Of a stretch of DNA of 64,000 bases, positions 1 through 30,375 are shown piece by piece. The position numbers and the translations under genes are program-made. The notes under the pieces were generated by a model. The model was not told the DNA's origin, searched no databases, and saw nothing but the letters and a program-made list of their open reading frames with translations. This DNA comes from Takakia lepidozioides. Its lineage: Eukaryota; Streptophyta; Takakiopsida; Takakiales; Takakiaceae. Each line of letters opens with the position of its first letter. The first letter of the stretch is position 1. The stretch spans positions 248,001-312,000 of the forward strand of contig CM060731.1 of NCBI GenBank assembly GCA_030704615.1, read 5' to 3'.

Positions 1-107
1 AAAAATTCAAAAATCTATAATTATTATAAATAAAATTGATTTTCTATTTTTTCAGAATTAAATACTAAAATTTCTAATAAAACAATTCTAGCCTATTTGG
101 GGTGAGA

Positions 108-600
108 TTTTTTGCAGAGTGTGATGGATGCTCATCAAGTGTTCAATGAAATGCCTGAGCGAGATGTGATCTCATGGAATGTGATGATTGCAGGACTAGC
201 TGAGGAAGGGCATAGCGGAGAGGCAATTGAATTCTTTCAGCGAATGCAACAGACAGGCATGAAGCCTAACAAGGTCACATTTATGAGCATCCTCAAAGCA
301 TGTGGCAGCCCAATAGCTCTGGAACATGACAAGCATTTCCATGCGAGCATCATCAAGGTGCCCCATTTCCCAGTGCGAGATCATGAGAGGATTTGAGTCA
401 AATCTCCTTATGGGCACTGCCCTTGTCAGCATGTACTGCAAGTGTGGGGATATGGTGGGTGCAAGCCAAGTGTTTGACAAAATGCCCAAATGTGATCTCA
501 TGGAATGTGATGATTGCAGGATTAGTTCAGCAAGGGCAATTCCAACAGACAACTGAATTCTGGCAACGAATGCAACGAGAAGGCTTGAATCCAATGTTTG
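108..600 (+). pseudogene. PPR (PLS-type) gene fragment, frameshifted
   Basis: Three overlapping reading frames each carry part of a pentatricopeptide-repeat protein, so the fragment has at least two frameshifts. Frame one (112-396) has the L/S signatures AHQVFNEMPERDVISWNVMI and GMKPNKVTFMSILKACGS. Frame two (about 380-556) gives GTALVSMYCKCGDM and QVFDKMPKCD. Frame three repeats ISWNVMIAGL. PPR proteins of this class normally bind organellar RNA, but this piece covers only about two PLS triplets and has no start or C-terminal E/DYW part. No neighbouring exon completes it. I read it as a decayed copy, similar in style to the PPR pieces at 27.3 kb and inside the CACTA element. Confidence 0.85.
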
Positions 601-3309
601 CATGTACAATCTCTTTGTCTATGGGACTTCTGCCTCACATCTATTTTGAACATATACTTGTAGGAAACACCACATTACAAGGCAAAGTTTCTGTTCAGAT
701 TTACCATACTTCAGCAGCAAGTTATGTATACCAAGAGAGCATTTAGCATCAGGGTACCTCAACATTGCAGCAACCAGAAATCAATAAGAGTTTTTACTGG
801 CATGCAAGTGTGACAGATTTGTGCATCAGGTAGAAATGCTTTATGTTTAACAAGGTACATCAACATAGCAACCTGGCTATGCAATACATGCTGTCTATTA
901 TCAGAGTGTCAAATGGTAGCAAGATAAACATAGCGTCTCAGCTAGCTATACAAATTAAAGAAGAATTTATCGTCTCCACAATGGCTTGGCCATACTGCAT
1001 AACAGCGGGCAAAATCTGGGGCAAACGAGCGGTGGGAATTTCTCGCACGGCATCCCCGCTTGAAGGCGATGACGATCTGGAATTTCTTGGGCTTCCACTG
1101 CTGGAAGACACATTGTGCGGCAACATGACGGGCCCTCGAACATAACCATTTTAGCTAGTTACATGAATCAAGGAAGAATTGCTCATAAGGCCTAGTTACC
1201 TCAAAATATGCAGAATGCTAAAGCTAGTTGAGGTTTCATACTGGCATGAGACAGATTTCTGGAAGAACTAGGTATCAGGTATTGATGCCAGTCTTTCCAA
1301 AAGGTCTTAAAAACTCCAATTACTGATATATGCTCTTGGCATTTAAAAAATCTTGCTGGGATCTTATCTTCTGCAGAATGTTCGTGTAGGTCTTATGCAC
1401 TTGACGAAGCATCTCATGTTTTGGTGGATGCTAAGTCAGTGTAGAAATTCTTCATTGTACCAAAAACATTCCAATAACCTGTCATTTCTAGCCTTGACAG
1501 GTAAGTCCAAAGAGCCAGACATCCTTGAGACTCTCTAGATGTAAGGTACCCAAAGCAACTCAGCAGCCTGTCACATGTAGCTCTGACAGGTAAATCCACC
1601 GAGCCTAGCTATCATGGAACTTCTGCCGATGTTAGGCATTGGTATAATTGCCATATTGGTACCATATAACATGTCTGAAAGTTACCCAAAGTAGTTCAAG
1701 CTACTGTGAAAGATGGGTGCCTCCACACATACTTCCAGGTTTTGAACACCAAATCATGAAGAGGCATTAGGTAAACCAGGTTTTGGGTATGATTACCAGA
1801 ACCAGAAACTACAAAATCTCTAATTCAAGAGTGATAAACGCTAGAAGGAGATAAAGTCTTGAAGAACCATATTGTTCAACAAACTCAGCTGAACAGACGG
1901 TTGGTTGATGTGCTTGTTCCCTTCAGCGACATCGTGTGATCTCGCAAACTGAAAATCAACACGTCAAGTGGAAGTCCGAGACCTGCGCCCGTCCCAAAAA
2001 CCCCCACAAAAAATATTTTGTGTGTTAGCGAGGATGCGTCAGGTGAGCAATAGACTTCCACATTTGCTATCAATGTCCAACATGCAATTTTACAACAAAC
2101 ATAATCCTACGAGGTCAGGGAAGCAACCCAAATAGCAAAACACCTTTTTGACAGTTTGGGGAATCAACGCCATAGCTCCAAGACAGCGGAAAGTAGCTCA
2201 AGGTACTTGCAGACTGAAGATCAGCTGAAACAGTTCAAGGTACTTGCAAACTGAAGAGCAACAAAAACAATGAGACTACCTGCAATATTAAAGAGAATTA
2301 ACATGGAAGAGCGTCTTCCTGTTTAGTTTCACGAGCACCATCGTTCATAATAGCTCCAGGGAGGAATTAAACGTAGGGGGTCCTTAGAAAACCGAAACAG
2401 TAGGTAAACTGAACTGTTGCGTGATCCCCTCGGCTTGGCTACACCAGCAATCACTCTGACATGGAAGGGTGCCTTCCTGGATGTCGTGAAGATCGCTGAC
2501 GTCCATGAGGGAGGCATTCACGGATCCCCTTCAAAAAGCAGTAAGCATAACTGCTCGCATTACCTTCTTCGAGCTGCCATCGCGTAGGGACCTTCAAAGC
2601 GCGCAACAGATATGGTTTGCATTGACACTCATCCAGGCACATTATGCCATTTGTCCAATCCAGCATTGTTACCTCACTGACATTCTGTCAGTCGATGGAA
2701 TTCATTAAAAATAAGCTGAAACGGGCATAATCCGAGCATTCCTCATTACTGTAACGAGGAAAGCATGATGAAAGTGGGTTAAAACAGGATGAAGCCAAGG
2801 TGGAATTTCATCAGAGTATCATGAAACCATAAGGTTAAGTGTAAACAGGGATGAAACCAAGGTGAGTTTCAGCCATTTAGCACTAAAATTTTCAAAAAAT
2901 ATATATGGAAGTAGGTATTACTTAAACCATATGAGTATGGAGAGAGAGGGAGAGAGAGAGGGGGGCAAATAAATAAATAAATAAATAAGGTGGGGGGGGG
3001 GGGGGCAGTAGTAGGGTCTGCTGCTGCCAAGTCCCCCCCAACCTTCTGTTATTTTTTTTTGGTGAGCAGCACAAAAGAGAGGGAGAGAGGGAGAGAGGGA
3101 GAGAATGAGATAGGGGGCAAAGAAAAAGAAAAAAAGTGGGGGAAACCCCCTAGTGTCCCATCCCCCGTCCCCACCCCCTCTCCCTGCCCTTTAACTCAAA
3201 CAAAAAGGCAGCCCCCCCTAGCGACCCCCATCCGTCGCAAGGAAAAAAAACCCGTCGCAACCCCCCTTTGCCACACCCTGCCGTCGCATATCCCGCGCGC
3301 CCTTGGGCC
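601..3309. other. No recognisable gene; low-complexity tracts near 3 kb
   Basis: No protein homology or RNA gene could be recognised here. A locally GC-richer patch at 938-1126 can be read on the minus strand as a serine-rich 62-residue open frame (with NSRSSSPSSGD) and could be a stray exon, but nothing supports it. From about 2,935 to 3,260 the sequence becomes low complexity: GA repeats, a short AAAT repeat, a run of about 14 G and purine- or C-rich stretches. Confidence 0.5.
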
Positions 3310-3431
3310 CCCCAATACATGCTGACAAGGGTGTTCCCTAGTAAAACGTCTGGCTCGAACCCACTCTTCATGATGTGATCATCAACCCCCTTCCCAACTG
3401 CCAGGGCTTGCGTTTCACCACACTCCTGCAA
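3310..3431 (-). pseudogene. Short PPR fragment
   Basis: The minus strand encodes HIMKSGFEPDVLLGNTLVSMY, a typical L-motif of a plant PPR protein, preceded by CGETQALAVGKGVDDH. The match covers roughly 40 codons and then runs into C-rich low-complexity sequence, so this is an isolated relic without start, stop or further repeats. Confidence 0.55.
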
Positions 3432-3780
3432 GAGACGGCCACAGGTCTCTGATTATGCCCCAAAACCTCTTTGCTCACTCCCATCCAATAGCTGCACTGC
3501 CTCCTTCAGCTGCCTCTCCCATGTTTTTCCACCACTGTATCTACTTCTTTCCTCCCCAGCTCCTCTTTGCCTGCGCCCTACAAGGAAAGCCAAGGTGATG
3601 GTAGCCGTGCCGCTCCCAGATCTCTCATGCCCAACAAATAATCCCGTCTAACTCCAGACTAAAACTCCACCACCCTGCATCATACCAACCCACCTGCGAG
3701 CTTTGATCCTCTAGGACAGGAAGTCCCAAAGGCACCGAAAGGCCATTTCAACGAACAACTGTGGAGATGCGTTGCACTGC

Positions 3781-3936
3781 AAAATTCAAGGAGACACAAG
3801 CTATACAACTCATCCAAATGCTAACTCTATGCTATCAATGTATGCAACTATCAGATACAAAATTTAAGGAGACACAAGCTACACAGTTCATCCAAATGCT
3901 AACTCTATGCTATCAATGTGTGCAACTATCAGATAT
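3781..3936. repeat. 78-bp tandem duplication
   Basis: Two adjacent units (3781-3858 and 3859-3936) start AAAATTCAAGGAG and AAAATTTAAGGAG and are nearly identical over 78 bp. Because 78 is a multiple of three, the open frame across them contains a duplicated 26-residue block. I see no other sign that the frame is coding. Confidence 0.85.
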
Positions 3937-4652
3937 TGAGCTGTTCAGAGTCCATATACATCATGGCATACACCTCTCGCAATCTTCCAAAAATCAACCA
4001 CACACACCATTGCCAATTACTGCTATGATCAAAGGCAAAAAATTACTATCGCATTGTATAGCGCTGCAACCATCTCATATGCTACTGATGAGCTTTCAAT
4101 CAATTATCATGCTGCTATATCCAAATCCTACAGCAATCAAAATTGTTGTTTTATAGAACAACCATACACTGGGACAAGCATACCAGGAAACAAAATTGTC
4201 ATCACATTAACAAGCTGTCCTTAGGCACATCAATATGTGAGGCAGTTGCCTTCACAACGAGAAACCACACCTAAATGTCGAGTGCATATGCTACCCATCC
4301 TTGAAACCACTAACTACTACTCTGCTCAAAAGCAGTATCCACTGCTACACAATACACTAGAACTGTCATGGCTGCCACTAAAGGCCACACATGCACTTGC
4401 ACCACCACTACAAAAGCAGCCTATTGTACTTCGCTCAATAGAGCTCAATAGGTGCCTTGCGGTCAAAGATGCTTTGTGGAATTCCCTGCAGGGGTTAGCT
4501 GCAATCAAAGGAGGACTACCAAAACCTCTAATCAGCGCCTGCCTGCAAGAGCCTCTCCACTCTCCCCTCTGCAATCTATGGTGACAGCCAACCCTGCCAT
4601 CGCGAGCGTCTGGAACCTCTTCGCCGCTGCTGCCGGATTTTTCATTGTTGAC

Positions 4653-4870
4653 CGAGATTTAACACCTCCATGGAGGAGGTGTTAAATCTCGCCCTCACCC
4701 CGTTACAGCGTTTAACAGCTGTTAGTCGGCCGGTTATCTAACCGGCTTCCTAATCGGCATGTGCGGCTGTCTACCTGCTGCTAACGTCAATTAATTAACT
4801 TGATTGACGTACTAATAGGTGGCCGGGGCCTTATTCTACACCAGGTGCGGCCAGGGCCTTGGCCCTGACC
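4653..4870. repeat. Cluster of perfect or near-perfect palindromes
   Basis: Several hairpins follow each other. A 17-bp perfect inverted repeat lies at 4653-4669 and 4675-4691 (arms CGAGATTTAACACCTCC, 5-base loop). GCCGGTTA-TC-TAACCGGC lies near 4728-4745. ACGTCAA...TTGACGT lies near 4785-4811. GGCCAGGGCC-TT-GGCCCTG lies near 4848-4868. Composition shifts to GC-rich across the block. This could be the end of a small foldback element, but I saw no target duplication. Confidence 0.6.
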
Positions 4871-4879
4871 AGTATCTCA

Positions 4880-5999
4880 TAAGGAAAGCCCGTCGAAATC
4901 ACTATGTTTACCAAGGGATTTTTGGAGCAATGCTTTAAACCGCAACATCTCCAATAGCTAACCTGTTTTCAGTCCAATAACTAACCTGTTTTCAGTTTCG
5001 ATGGCACCTGCCACAATTGATTCACGGTAAACCATCCAGATCGCAGTGTCCGTGGCGACCTCTATGCGAAAAGTCGCGTTGAAATTAAGTACAGCCTAAC
5101 ACCGGCTTGCAAATGGAAATCCGCCACAAGGAGTTAAGGTTGTGTCGAGCGAATAAAACCCTTCGCCAGGTCTGCGCCACTGCAACGTCCCACTCCCTGC
5201 CTTTCTGCCGTGCCCTAGCCTGCCTTGCCTTTCCTTGACACCCGGCCCCCTCCCCCCACCCCATTCACCATTATCACTCATACTATGTGCATATTCCCGA
5301 GTGTTTTGTCATCATTCTTTGATCAAACTGTGAAAAGGGGATTTCACTAGTTTTCTAATGCGCGAAGAGCGTTCCTTACTCTCTGGAGTTTTTTAAACTA
5401 CTTCCGACGTTTGTCATTGACACGCCTTTTCCTCTGTTTTCTTTTCACCTAAACCCAGTGGTCCTGTGTTGTCTCTTGTGCGGGCATTGTTTAAAACCTG
5501 TTTCGCTCAGGCAAGCCTGATTGTTTGTCTCTTGGCATACCGTTCTCATTTCACCTGGATGCACACATTGCCAAACACGTCGATGTGAAACATACGTGGG
5601 GCACGAGCAAAGTGGTAGATGGGTAAAGGAACTGCAGCAAGTTGGCGGGTATTGATTTGCGTTAATGAGTACAGCTTTGATTTATCTGGTTTTCTCCTTG
5701 AACTGCTTGATGAAATGAGTATGTAGACTTCGCCGAGGTGAAGTTGGCCAGGAAAATTGTGAACAAGGGTGAGCATTGAAGAGCTGACACACAGTGCCGC
5801 ATGACATAGATTATCATGTCACCACGGTAGCAATCTGATTATTCGGCCCTATTTCGTCATGTAGCGAAGAGCCAATTCAAACAAGCTGTTTCTGCTGTCA
5901 GGAAGGTGGATGAAATGATATTTGCTTATCTGCAGAGACACGACTTATGCAGAATGAGGTGAGGTGGCAGAACAAGTGGGTGGGCGTAAGGGGTGAAAA
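4880..5999. other. Upstream region of the AAA-ATPase gene, no gene recognised
   Basis: This is the stretch before the first recognised exon at 6000. It probably holds the promoter and 5' UTR of the AAA-ATPase gene, but I could not identify a TATA element or 5' UTR exon with confidence. Open frames here show no recognisable protein. Confidence 0.35.
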
Positions 6000-24419
<18,420 letters not shown>

Positions 24420-25375
24420 TAGCAGCGCACCCATGTGAACTAAACCTTCACTTCACTTGGGGCTGAGGGGAAGAATTCTCTGTATGTTGTTATACTCTCG
24501 TGCATCACGTCTTACAAAGTGGAAATCATTCCAAAGTTGACCATTCTCTACTATTGGAGAATCTAGGTCTTGTTGGATGGGATGGTAATGTGGTATAGTG
24601 AGTGGATAGTCACCAAGCAGCAGTAGAGGAAAATTATGTTGGTCCAAATTTGCATCTGTAGACAGTTCTAAAAGTACTTAGCAGCAAAGCCTTTGTTGGC
24701 TCTCTTTGTTGGCTCTCTTCATGCATCATGTTGAATTCAACGGAGAAAATGTGGTCAAAGGACCTTTACACTGTGTCAAGGCTGTGATTGGTGTGTTATG
24801 CTGCTGAGTCATGTCCCTTAGTTTCACCTACCCCTTATGTTTTGCCACAGCAAGAGGGCCCGTTGCTGTTTGAGGCTGGTTACTTTTGTACCTATACCTG
24901 ACCAACCCTGTACATTACCTTGTACCTGCACTTCGCATACACCTGATCAACCATTCTTACGGTACATCTATCACATTTTTAAGGGTATGCAGGTTTCAAG
25001 TAAATGCTCTAATCAAATCAGCAAAAGGGTGGGTACTGGGTCCAAAACGGAAAGTCACCTACCATCATTAACCCCTAACCGACGGAGTGATCCCTCCCCT
25101 TTCGGATCCCTCAGGTTTGCTCAGGTTCACTTAACCGCAGTTAACTTGCTCCTCCGATTGACCTGCTGTCAACTACACTTTGTGTAGCTTAGAGAGTTTG
25201 GCACTTTCCAATTGGCGCAGTGAGTGGCATGTCAGCTTGTAGACCATCCAAAGCTGGACTACTCAGGTTCTTCAGAAAGATGATGAAACCTTGTAAGACT
25301 TTATTTTCAACGTGTACAATGGGTGAACGTACATAGGATTAGAAGTTCCCAAAAGGGGGTGGGGGGGAGGAAAAC
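24420..25375. other. Downstream of the AAA-ATPase gene, no gene recognised
   Basis: Follows the stop codon at 24417-24419, so the first part is presumably its 3' UTR. I saw no convincing coding or RNA feature. Open frames here have no recognisable motif. Confidence 0.4.
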
Positions 25376-25490
25376 AAGAGAAGAAAACAAAAAGCTATAG
25401 TAAGCTACTCAGTTAGAGAAGAAAACAAAAGCTATAGTAAGCTACTCAACCATAGAAGAAAACAAAAGCTGTAGTAAGCTACTCAACCAG
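25376..25490. repeat. Three tandem units of about 37-41 bp
   Basis: Units of the form GAAGAAAACAAAAGCT(A/G)TAGTAAGCTACTCA repeat three times with small differences. Confidence 0.8.
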
Positions 25491-25499
25491 AACGACCCT

Positions 25500-26240
25500 C
25501 CCAGCCAACAGCCTGGAGGAGATCAGGCAAGGAGATAGACAAAGTGTCAGGCATAGGGGGAAGATGATATAACGCGGAGCTAGCCACATCAGCCCGATGC
25601 AAAATAGATATGGCTTGTGCTATCTGCAAAGCAACTGAAACACGCTATCGATAGTAGGCGACAAGGACAGAGGCATGTGAGATGCCAGTGGACCCGCTCT
25701 TGGCTGCATGATGTACATATGTCCGCAGAAAATCGTCGAAGTGCAGGTGCAATGAGCCAAATATCTCGACCGCCAGCAGAAGAAATCTGTCAGTGGGGTG
25801 ACGATCGTTGTAGTCGCGCTCCTTGGCTTGAGCTGCTACAGTGGCTGCCATGCCTAGTGTGGTAGCTGCGCGAGATAGCAGATTCGCTCGAGTGGGGTCA
25901 GCGTGTAGAGTGGGACGTGAGCGTGGGTCGTAGATGTGGTTGTTCACGCAGTACATGATACCCTGCCTCCCGAGCAATAGATGTCACCGCATCGTGAACC
26001 ATATCATGAGACGCAGTGCGCTCACCACCACATGGGCAGCGGAGGAGGTGGATGACAAGGTCATCGATGGGCTGACGACAGACGCAGCGCTGAAGGCCCA
26101 ATGCCGAAGGATGAGACAAACCGAGTCGAAGATGGAGCGCAGTAGTGAAAATAAGGGATGAGAGGCAAAAATGTGCGATAGTGGGTCGTGCTGCCAACCA
26201 TGCCCCTGCTCCGGGTCCTGCGCATGATAGAAGTCAGGCC
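25500..26240 (-). pseudogene. Retroelement-type C-terminal domain, decayed
   Basis: Overlapping minus-strand frames (26197-25898 and 25977-25645, extending toward 25500) give a zinc-binding-like stretch, CVCRQPIDDLVIHLLRCPCG followed by GERTASHD, and then HVLREQPHL. After a frame change come LLSRAATTLGMAATVAAQAK, FLLLAVEIFGSLH and YYRQRVSVALQIAQA. From memory, this order (C-x-C...H-L-x-R-C-x-x-G...H-D, then YRQRVSVALQ) matches the region downstream of RT in a family of plant and protist retroelements. The RT itself is not visible, and the N-terminal side decays into several frames. The assignment to a retroelement is an inference. Confidence 0.6.
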
Positions 26241-27329
26241 CGATGCAACTCAGAAGCAGCACTTGAGAGCATGCCGAAAACGGAATGACGGTGCACGCGC
26301 TCAGAAATGGACTCCTGAAGATGGTCGAGGCCTTGAGCAACCAACTGCTCAAATGGTGGTAGACATGCTCGCGCCAGTGCCAGAAGAAGATGTCGTGCAG
26401 AGCGGAGATGCTGCTGGAAGGGTAAAATGCCACTGTCGACATGTGCAACAGCGTCATACTATGTGTAACTCAACTTCTGAACAAGGGGCTACTTCATGAG
26501 AGAACAAACAAGTCTATGAAGAACGCAAGCAAATGCCCTATGGAGAAGAAAGCACAAGAACCATGAACTGCAAAGAGAAAGCATGGTATAGAGAGGAGAA
26601 ATGAGATACCAACACTACAAGGAATCGCTGTTTTTCGCACCCGACTCGCGGTTGCGATTCTGTCCGAAATGACTGCACCTGTGACTTAAGGTTCTGAATG
26701 ACGACTTGCCAATCGTTGTAGGCAAATTTATGCCACGCTGGCATGGCGGATGAAGATCAGAAGTCGCGGAAACCACTACCGCCGATTTATAGGCCGATTT
26801 CTTAAAAACAGGAAAAAACATATTCTTTATATTATGAAAATTTGCAGTTGTTTTAACGACTGTGGGTTGGATCCTCCTTGGGACATTTTATTAATTGTAA
26901 CCCATATGACACTATTTCTTAACTACAATGACACGCGTTGATTTTCTAAAGAGTAAATGAGACTCTCTCTACTCCGTAAGTAGGGGTGAGGCGGCTGAGG
27001 ACTTAATGAGATTTGCAAGTCAGACGCGACCTCCATCTTGTCTTCCCTTCCCTCCTCATCTACTACGACAAGTGCATCTACTGCAACGAGTGCAGCCCCC
27101 TCTTCCTTCATACCCTTTTTCTTTTCGTGCATATCCGTTCTTGACTCAGAGATTCTGAAGCAGCCTTCTCTCGAGGTTTTCAATCCCAAAAGCTTCCTCT
27201 CTTCGCTCCCCTTAGCGTTAGCTCTTCACTCTGCATTCTTGGATGGCGTGTTCTTAATCCTTGGGAGTCAGGCGGTGCTTTCTCCTTCCCGCCCACTGCC
27301 ACCCCCTTTGTACATCGACACAGGAAGTA
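26241..27329. other. No gene recognised
   Basis: Intergenic sequence. At 26613 a solitary CACTACAAGGAATCGC resembles a CACTA-transposon end, but no partner end was found. The 26.6-26.9 kb part is AT-rich. The 26.95-27.3 kb part is pyrimidine-rich on the plus strand. Confidence 0.4.
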
Positions 27330-27770
27330 CATCACCCATGTTTGTGTTTGCAATGCGTGTGCGATCCTGGCAGCCCTGGAAAAGAACAAAGAGGTCCATG
27401 CTGACATTGTCAAAGCTGGAATCGTACCAAATGTTGTTCTAAACACTGCTCTGATGAACATGTATGCGAAATGTGGGAGCATCAAGGATGCATAGGGAGT
27501 GTTGGACAATATGGCCGAACGAGATGTGAAGGAGATGTGATGTCTTGTAACGCCATGATCACAGAATATGCACAGGATGGAGGCTTTGGAGACTTATGAG
27601 CAAATGTTTAGGGAAGGGGTGAAGCCCAACAACATAATATTTGTTTGCGTTTGCAATTCGTGTGCAAGCCTGGCCACCCTCGAAAATGGCAAAGAGGTCC
27701 ATGGTGACATCGTCAAAACTGAAATTGTGGGACAATTGTTATTGCAAAGTGTGGCTTTTTCTTAATGTAC
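27330..27770 (+). pseudogene. PPR gene fragment, stop codons and frameshifts
   Basis: The translation shifts frame but keeps PPR signatures: NKEVHADIVKAGIVPNVVL, NTALMNMYAKCGSIKDA (followed by a stop), EALETYEQMFREGVKPNN and NGKEVHGDIVKTEIV. It is closely related in sequence to the PPR pieces inside the CACTA element (30.9-31.9 and 32.8-33.2 kb), which suggests a common source. Confidence 0.82.
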
Positions 27771-28505
27771 GATGTGAAGAAGTTTGTCTATCCTCCATGG
27801 ATCATGAGACAAGGTCGGGAACACTGTGGTGAAGACACATTCTTCTTCAACCTATTTCAGCCTGTTTTGCCCTCTCACCAGACTCGGCCCTGAGATGCAT
27901 ATTGAATTTTGTAAGTTAGCTCTATGGGTGGATCTGTGGTGGTTTGGGGTGACTTTGACAGGTTTCTGCCGATATGGAAGCAAGAAAGTATCCAGAAACA
28001 GATTACAGAGATGAGGAGAAGAGTTGGAATGAACACTTTTCCAACCCCAGTAATGGTGAGACAATGGAGACACAAGGTGAATGCCCGTTGGACTTTGAGA
28101 GAAATAGATGCAATTCAGAATTGTAGCAAGTAGGGTTGGGGTGTTTGCTGGAAGAACTTCACGCCGTCAGTGTCGGCTGCTATTCACGTTATTAGTGTTG
28201 GATGTATTCATGATTTGTACACAGGCAGGGATAGCTGAAGGACCAGGGGTACATGTCCAGATTCACCAAGGGGGGCCGGATTTCAAACACAAGATTACTT
28301 CTGATTCCCTGTGGATCAATAGTTACAAGAAATCTGCGTGGATAGATGGTCAACTGGAAACAGCAACGGCAGCAGCACAATTGATAGTACAATGCACTGC
28401 TAATGAAGGCACCTTCTTCAATGCATTTCAACCTGTTTTTCCCTGTTTCCAGAGTCGGCCCTAAATTTCTGCAAGTTAGCTCATTGGTGGATCTATGGTG
28501 GTGTA
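27740..28505. repeat. Dispersed repeat shared with the CACTA interior
   Basis: A block around 27742-27960 (TGGCTTTTTCTTAATGTACG ... TTCTTCAACCTATTTCAGCC ... GTAAGTTAGCTC) recurs at 30375-30790 inside the CACTA element. A diverged part recurs at 28395-28505 (TTTCAACCTGTTTTTCCCTG ... CAAGTTAGCTCATTGG). I do not recognise what it encodes. Confidence 0.7.
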
Positions 28506-28508
28506 GGA

Positions 28509-29222
28509 GTGATTAGGAGCTCTTCAGGAGTTCTTTTGGGACACATTGTGTGTCAGAAAAGACAGCTTGTAGATCCTAGAAAGACAGAGGCTATTAAAGC
28601 CTCTCCATCACCAAATAACGTTAAGGCTCTAAGGAGATTCCTTGGACAAACCAGTTACTATAGAAGGTTTATCAGACGGTATGCACAGATGGCTGCACCA
28701 TTGAGTAAACTCTTAAAGAAGGATGCAAGGTTTGTATGGACAGCTGAATGCCAACAAGCCTTCGAGGAACTTACATTGTTGGACCAGTAACAACTACACC
28801 TGTGCTGATTAACCCACATTGGCATATGGTATTTCATGTACATTGTGATGCCTCAGGAGAAGCATAGGGAGTTGTGTTAGCACAAAATGTCATAGGAAAC
28901 ATAGACTCGTCTGTATACTATGCTAGCAGATTATTGAACAGTGCTGAAATGAACTATAGCACCACCGAAAGAGAAGCTTTGGCAATGATTTATTCAATCA
29001 AGAAGTTTAGACATTATTTGTTGGGAAGGAACTTCATGTTCTATGTGGATCATTAGGCTCTGATTTAGTTGGTGAACAAGCCTTTGATAAGCGGAAGGAT
29101 AGCAAGTAATTATACTGTATGAGTTTGAATTTGAAGTTGTTTACAAACCTGGACGTTTGCATCTTGTGGCAGATCACTTGTCACGCCTTTCAATAGGAGA
29201 ACCCACCACAAGGGTGGACGAT
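28509..29222 (+). pseudogene. Ty3/gypsy RT (C-terminal part) and RNase H
   Basis: Frames give VKALRRFLGQTSYYRRFIRR and APLSKLLKKDARFVWT (end of RT and the RT-RNase H connection). The RNase H core follows: CDASGEA, a stop, GVVLAQ, YYASRLLNSAEMNYSTTERE and ALAMIYSIKKFRHYLLG, then FEVVYKPGRLHLVADHLSRL. At least two stops and a frameshift are present. It ends at the CACTA target site (VDD), with the next residues QLPDAS picked up at 36913. Confidence 0.88.
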
Positions 29223-29250
29223 CACTACAAGAAGAATTGGTTTTTGTCAT
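29223..29250 (+). repeat. Left TIR of the CACTA element
   Basis: Begins CACTACAAGAAGAATTGG and continues GTTTTTGTCAT. It pairs with the right TIR at 36882-36909 (23 of 28 positions). Confidence 0.92.
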
Positions 29251-29750
29251 AGAATGGGGTCAGATTTTGCACAATCCACGGATCATATGACACATGTGTG
29301 GACTAGAAAAAAGTGTGGCACAACCGGAGCTGATGTGTCACAACTTGTGTGGCTTAAGTCATACTAGAATAGTCAACGGTATGAACCTAGGGTTGACCCC
29401 TATATATTTTCCGAGTTGGCACCCTGGTAAAAAAAAACCAATGCCGCATGGCATGCCCTGATTCATCCAAGTTCTGAAATATCTGACTCAGCGTCTTACC
29501 CGCAAAAGGGGATGCGTGACATGAGCGTCCTAAGACAATGACAGTGACAATGACAATGACAGCTCATTATTGATGAGAGTGCGCCGATCCGGGGGTTTGG
29601 CGTCGCTTGTGTCTCCTGCTACTCCAGCTTTTCTTGCAACTCGTGCCTTTTCTGCTGCACCTCATGATAGGAGGGCCTTGTGGAGGAAGTGAAAGATTTC
29701 GGGGTTAATGGCTACGGCTCCATGATTGGTCTTATTCACCTTCAATTTAG

Positions 29751-29995
29751 ATGACCTATCCTTCATCAGACGTTGAAAGGAATCCTCGACAGCGTGTGGA
29801 AGTTCGCCTTGCAGAGCAGGAGAGTCACATAACATACTTGGAGGACGAGAATCTAACCTTGAAAGAGCGCATGTTCTTGTTGCAACAGGAGCTTAATGAG
29901 CTGCGAAAAAGCGCAGATGGAGGCGGTGCACGGCGCTCACATTTTCCGAAATGGATTCAAGCCTAACGTTTTGCTGCACAACACCCTTGTCAACG
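29751..29995 (+). pseudogene. Captured coiled-coil fragment joined to a PPR fragment
   Basis: The open frame 29751-29966 encodes a heptad-rich helix (AEQESHITYLEDENLTLKER, then MFLLQQELNELRK), a likely coiled coil of unknown protein. About 29929-29995, in another frame, encodes FRNGFKPNVLLHNTLVNV, a PPR L-motif. The two parts abut without a gap, the kind of chimera made when a transposon picks up unrelated gene pieces. There is no known promoter or stop context. Confidence 0.6.
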
Positions 29996-30001
29996 TCAGA
30001 A

Positions 30002-30332
30002 AAGACTCGCCTTCCTCCCTGGTCGTTTTCAGAGACCACTCTACATTAATCTCCAGACTGCAAATTACATAAGCTGGGTCAGCATCTATGTAAGTCTGGA
30101 CATGTTCGTTGTTCATCATCGTGTAGAGCCCAATGGAGCGCAAAACAACTTGCATGAATGTTGTTGAAAGCTCACTAGCAACCCTCAGGACCTTGTCAAA
30201 ATGTTGATGCTGTCGGATTTTCGAGCACAAACCTCGGAGCAGACCTCGGAGCACGGAGCAGACCTGGCATGAGTTTTTTAAAGCTCCTTCACGATGGTGG
30301 GACAACCGCGGAGTACGGAGCAGACCTGACAT
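30002..30332 (-). pseudogene. Unrecognised open frame inside the CACTA element
   Basis: A minus-strand frame reads FDKVLRVASELSTTFMQVVL, then RSIGLYTMMNNEHVQTYID and DPAYVICSLEI. The amino-acid composition looks protein-like, but I do not recognise the family. It could be another captured gene fragment in antisense orientation. Its N-terminal portion overlaps the 62-bp tandem repeat at 30225-30375, so that end is unlikely to be original coding sequence. Confidence 0.3.
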
Positions 30333-30375
30333 GAGTTTTATAAAGATCCTTCACGATGGAGGGACAACCGCAATC
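30225..30375. repeat. ~62-bp tandem duplication
   Basis: CACGGAGCAGACCTGGCATG...GGGACAACCGC is followed by a second diverged unit TACGGAGCAGACCTGACATG...GGGACAACCGC. Shorter GGAGCAGACCTCGG repeats precede them. Confidence 0.75.

Noticed and set aside
938-1126. Serine-rich minus-strand frame as a gene
   Set aside because: Only 62 codons, overlapping frames on both strands, no splice context and no recognisable domain.
4200-4685. Cysteine/serine-rich frames at 4237-4685 as a small gene
   Set aside because: Open frames on both strands with no motif, no splice signals that join them, and palindromes at the end.
26613-26630. CACTACAAGGAATCGC as a second CACTA transposon terminus
   Set aside because: No matching inverted end or 3-bp duplication was found in the window. 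Other TTGTAGTG occurrences (33806, 35893, 41924) lack the inner TIR sequence.
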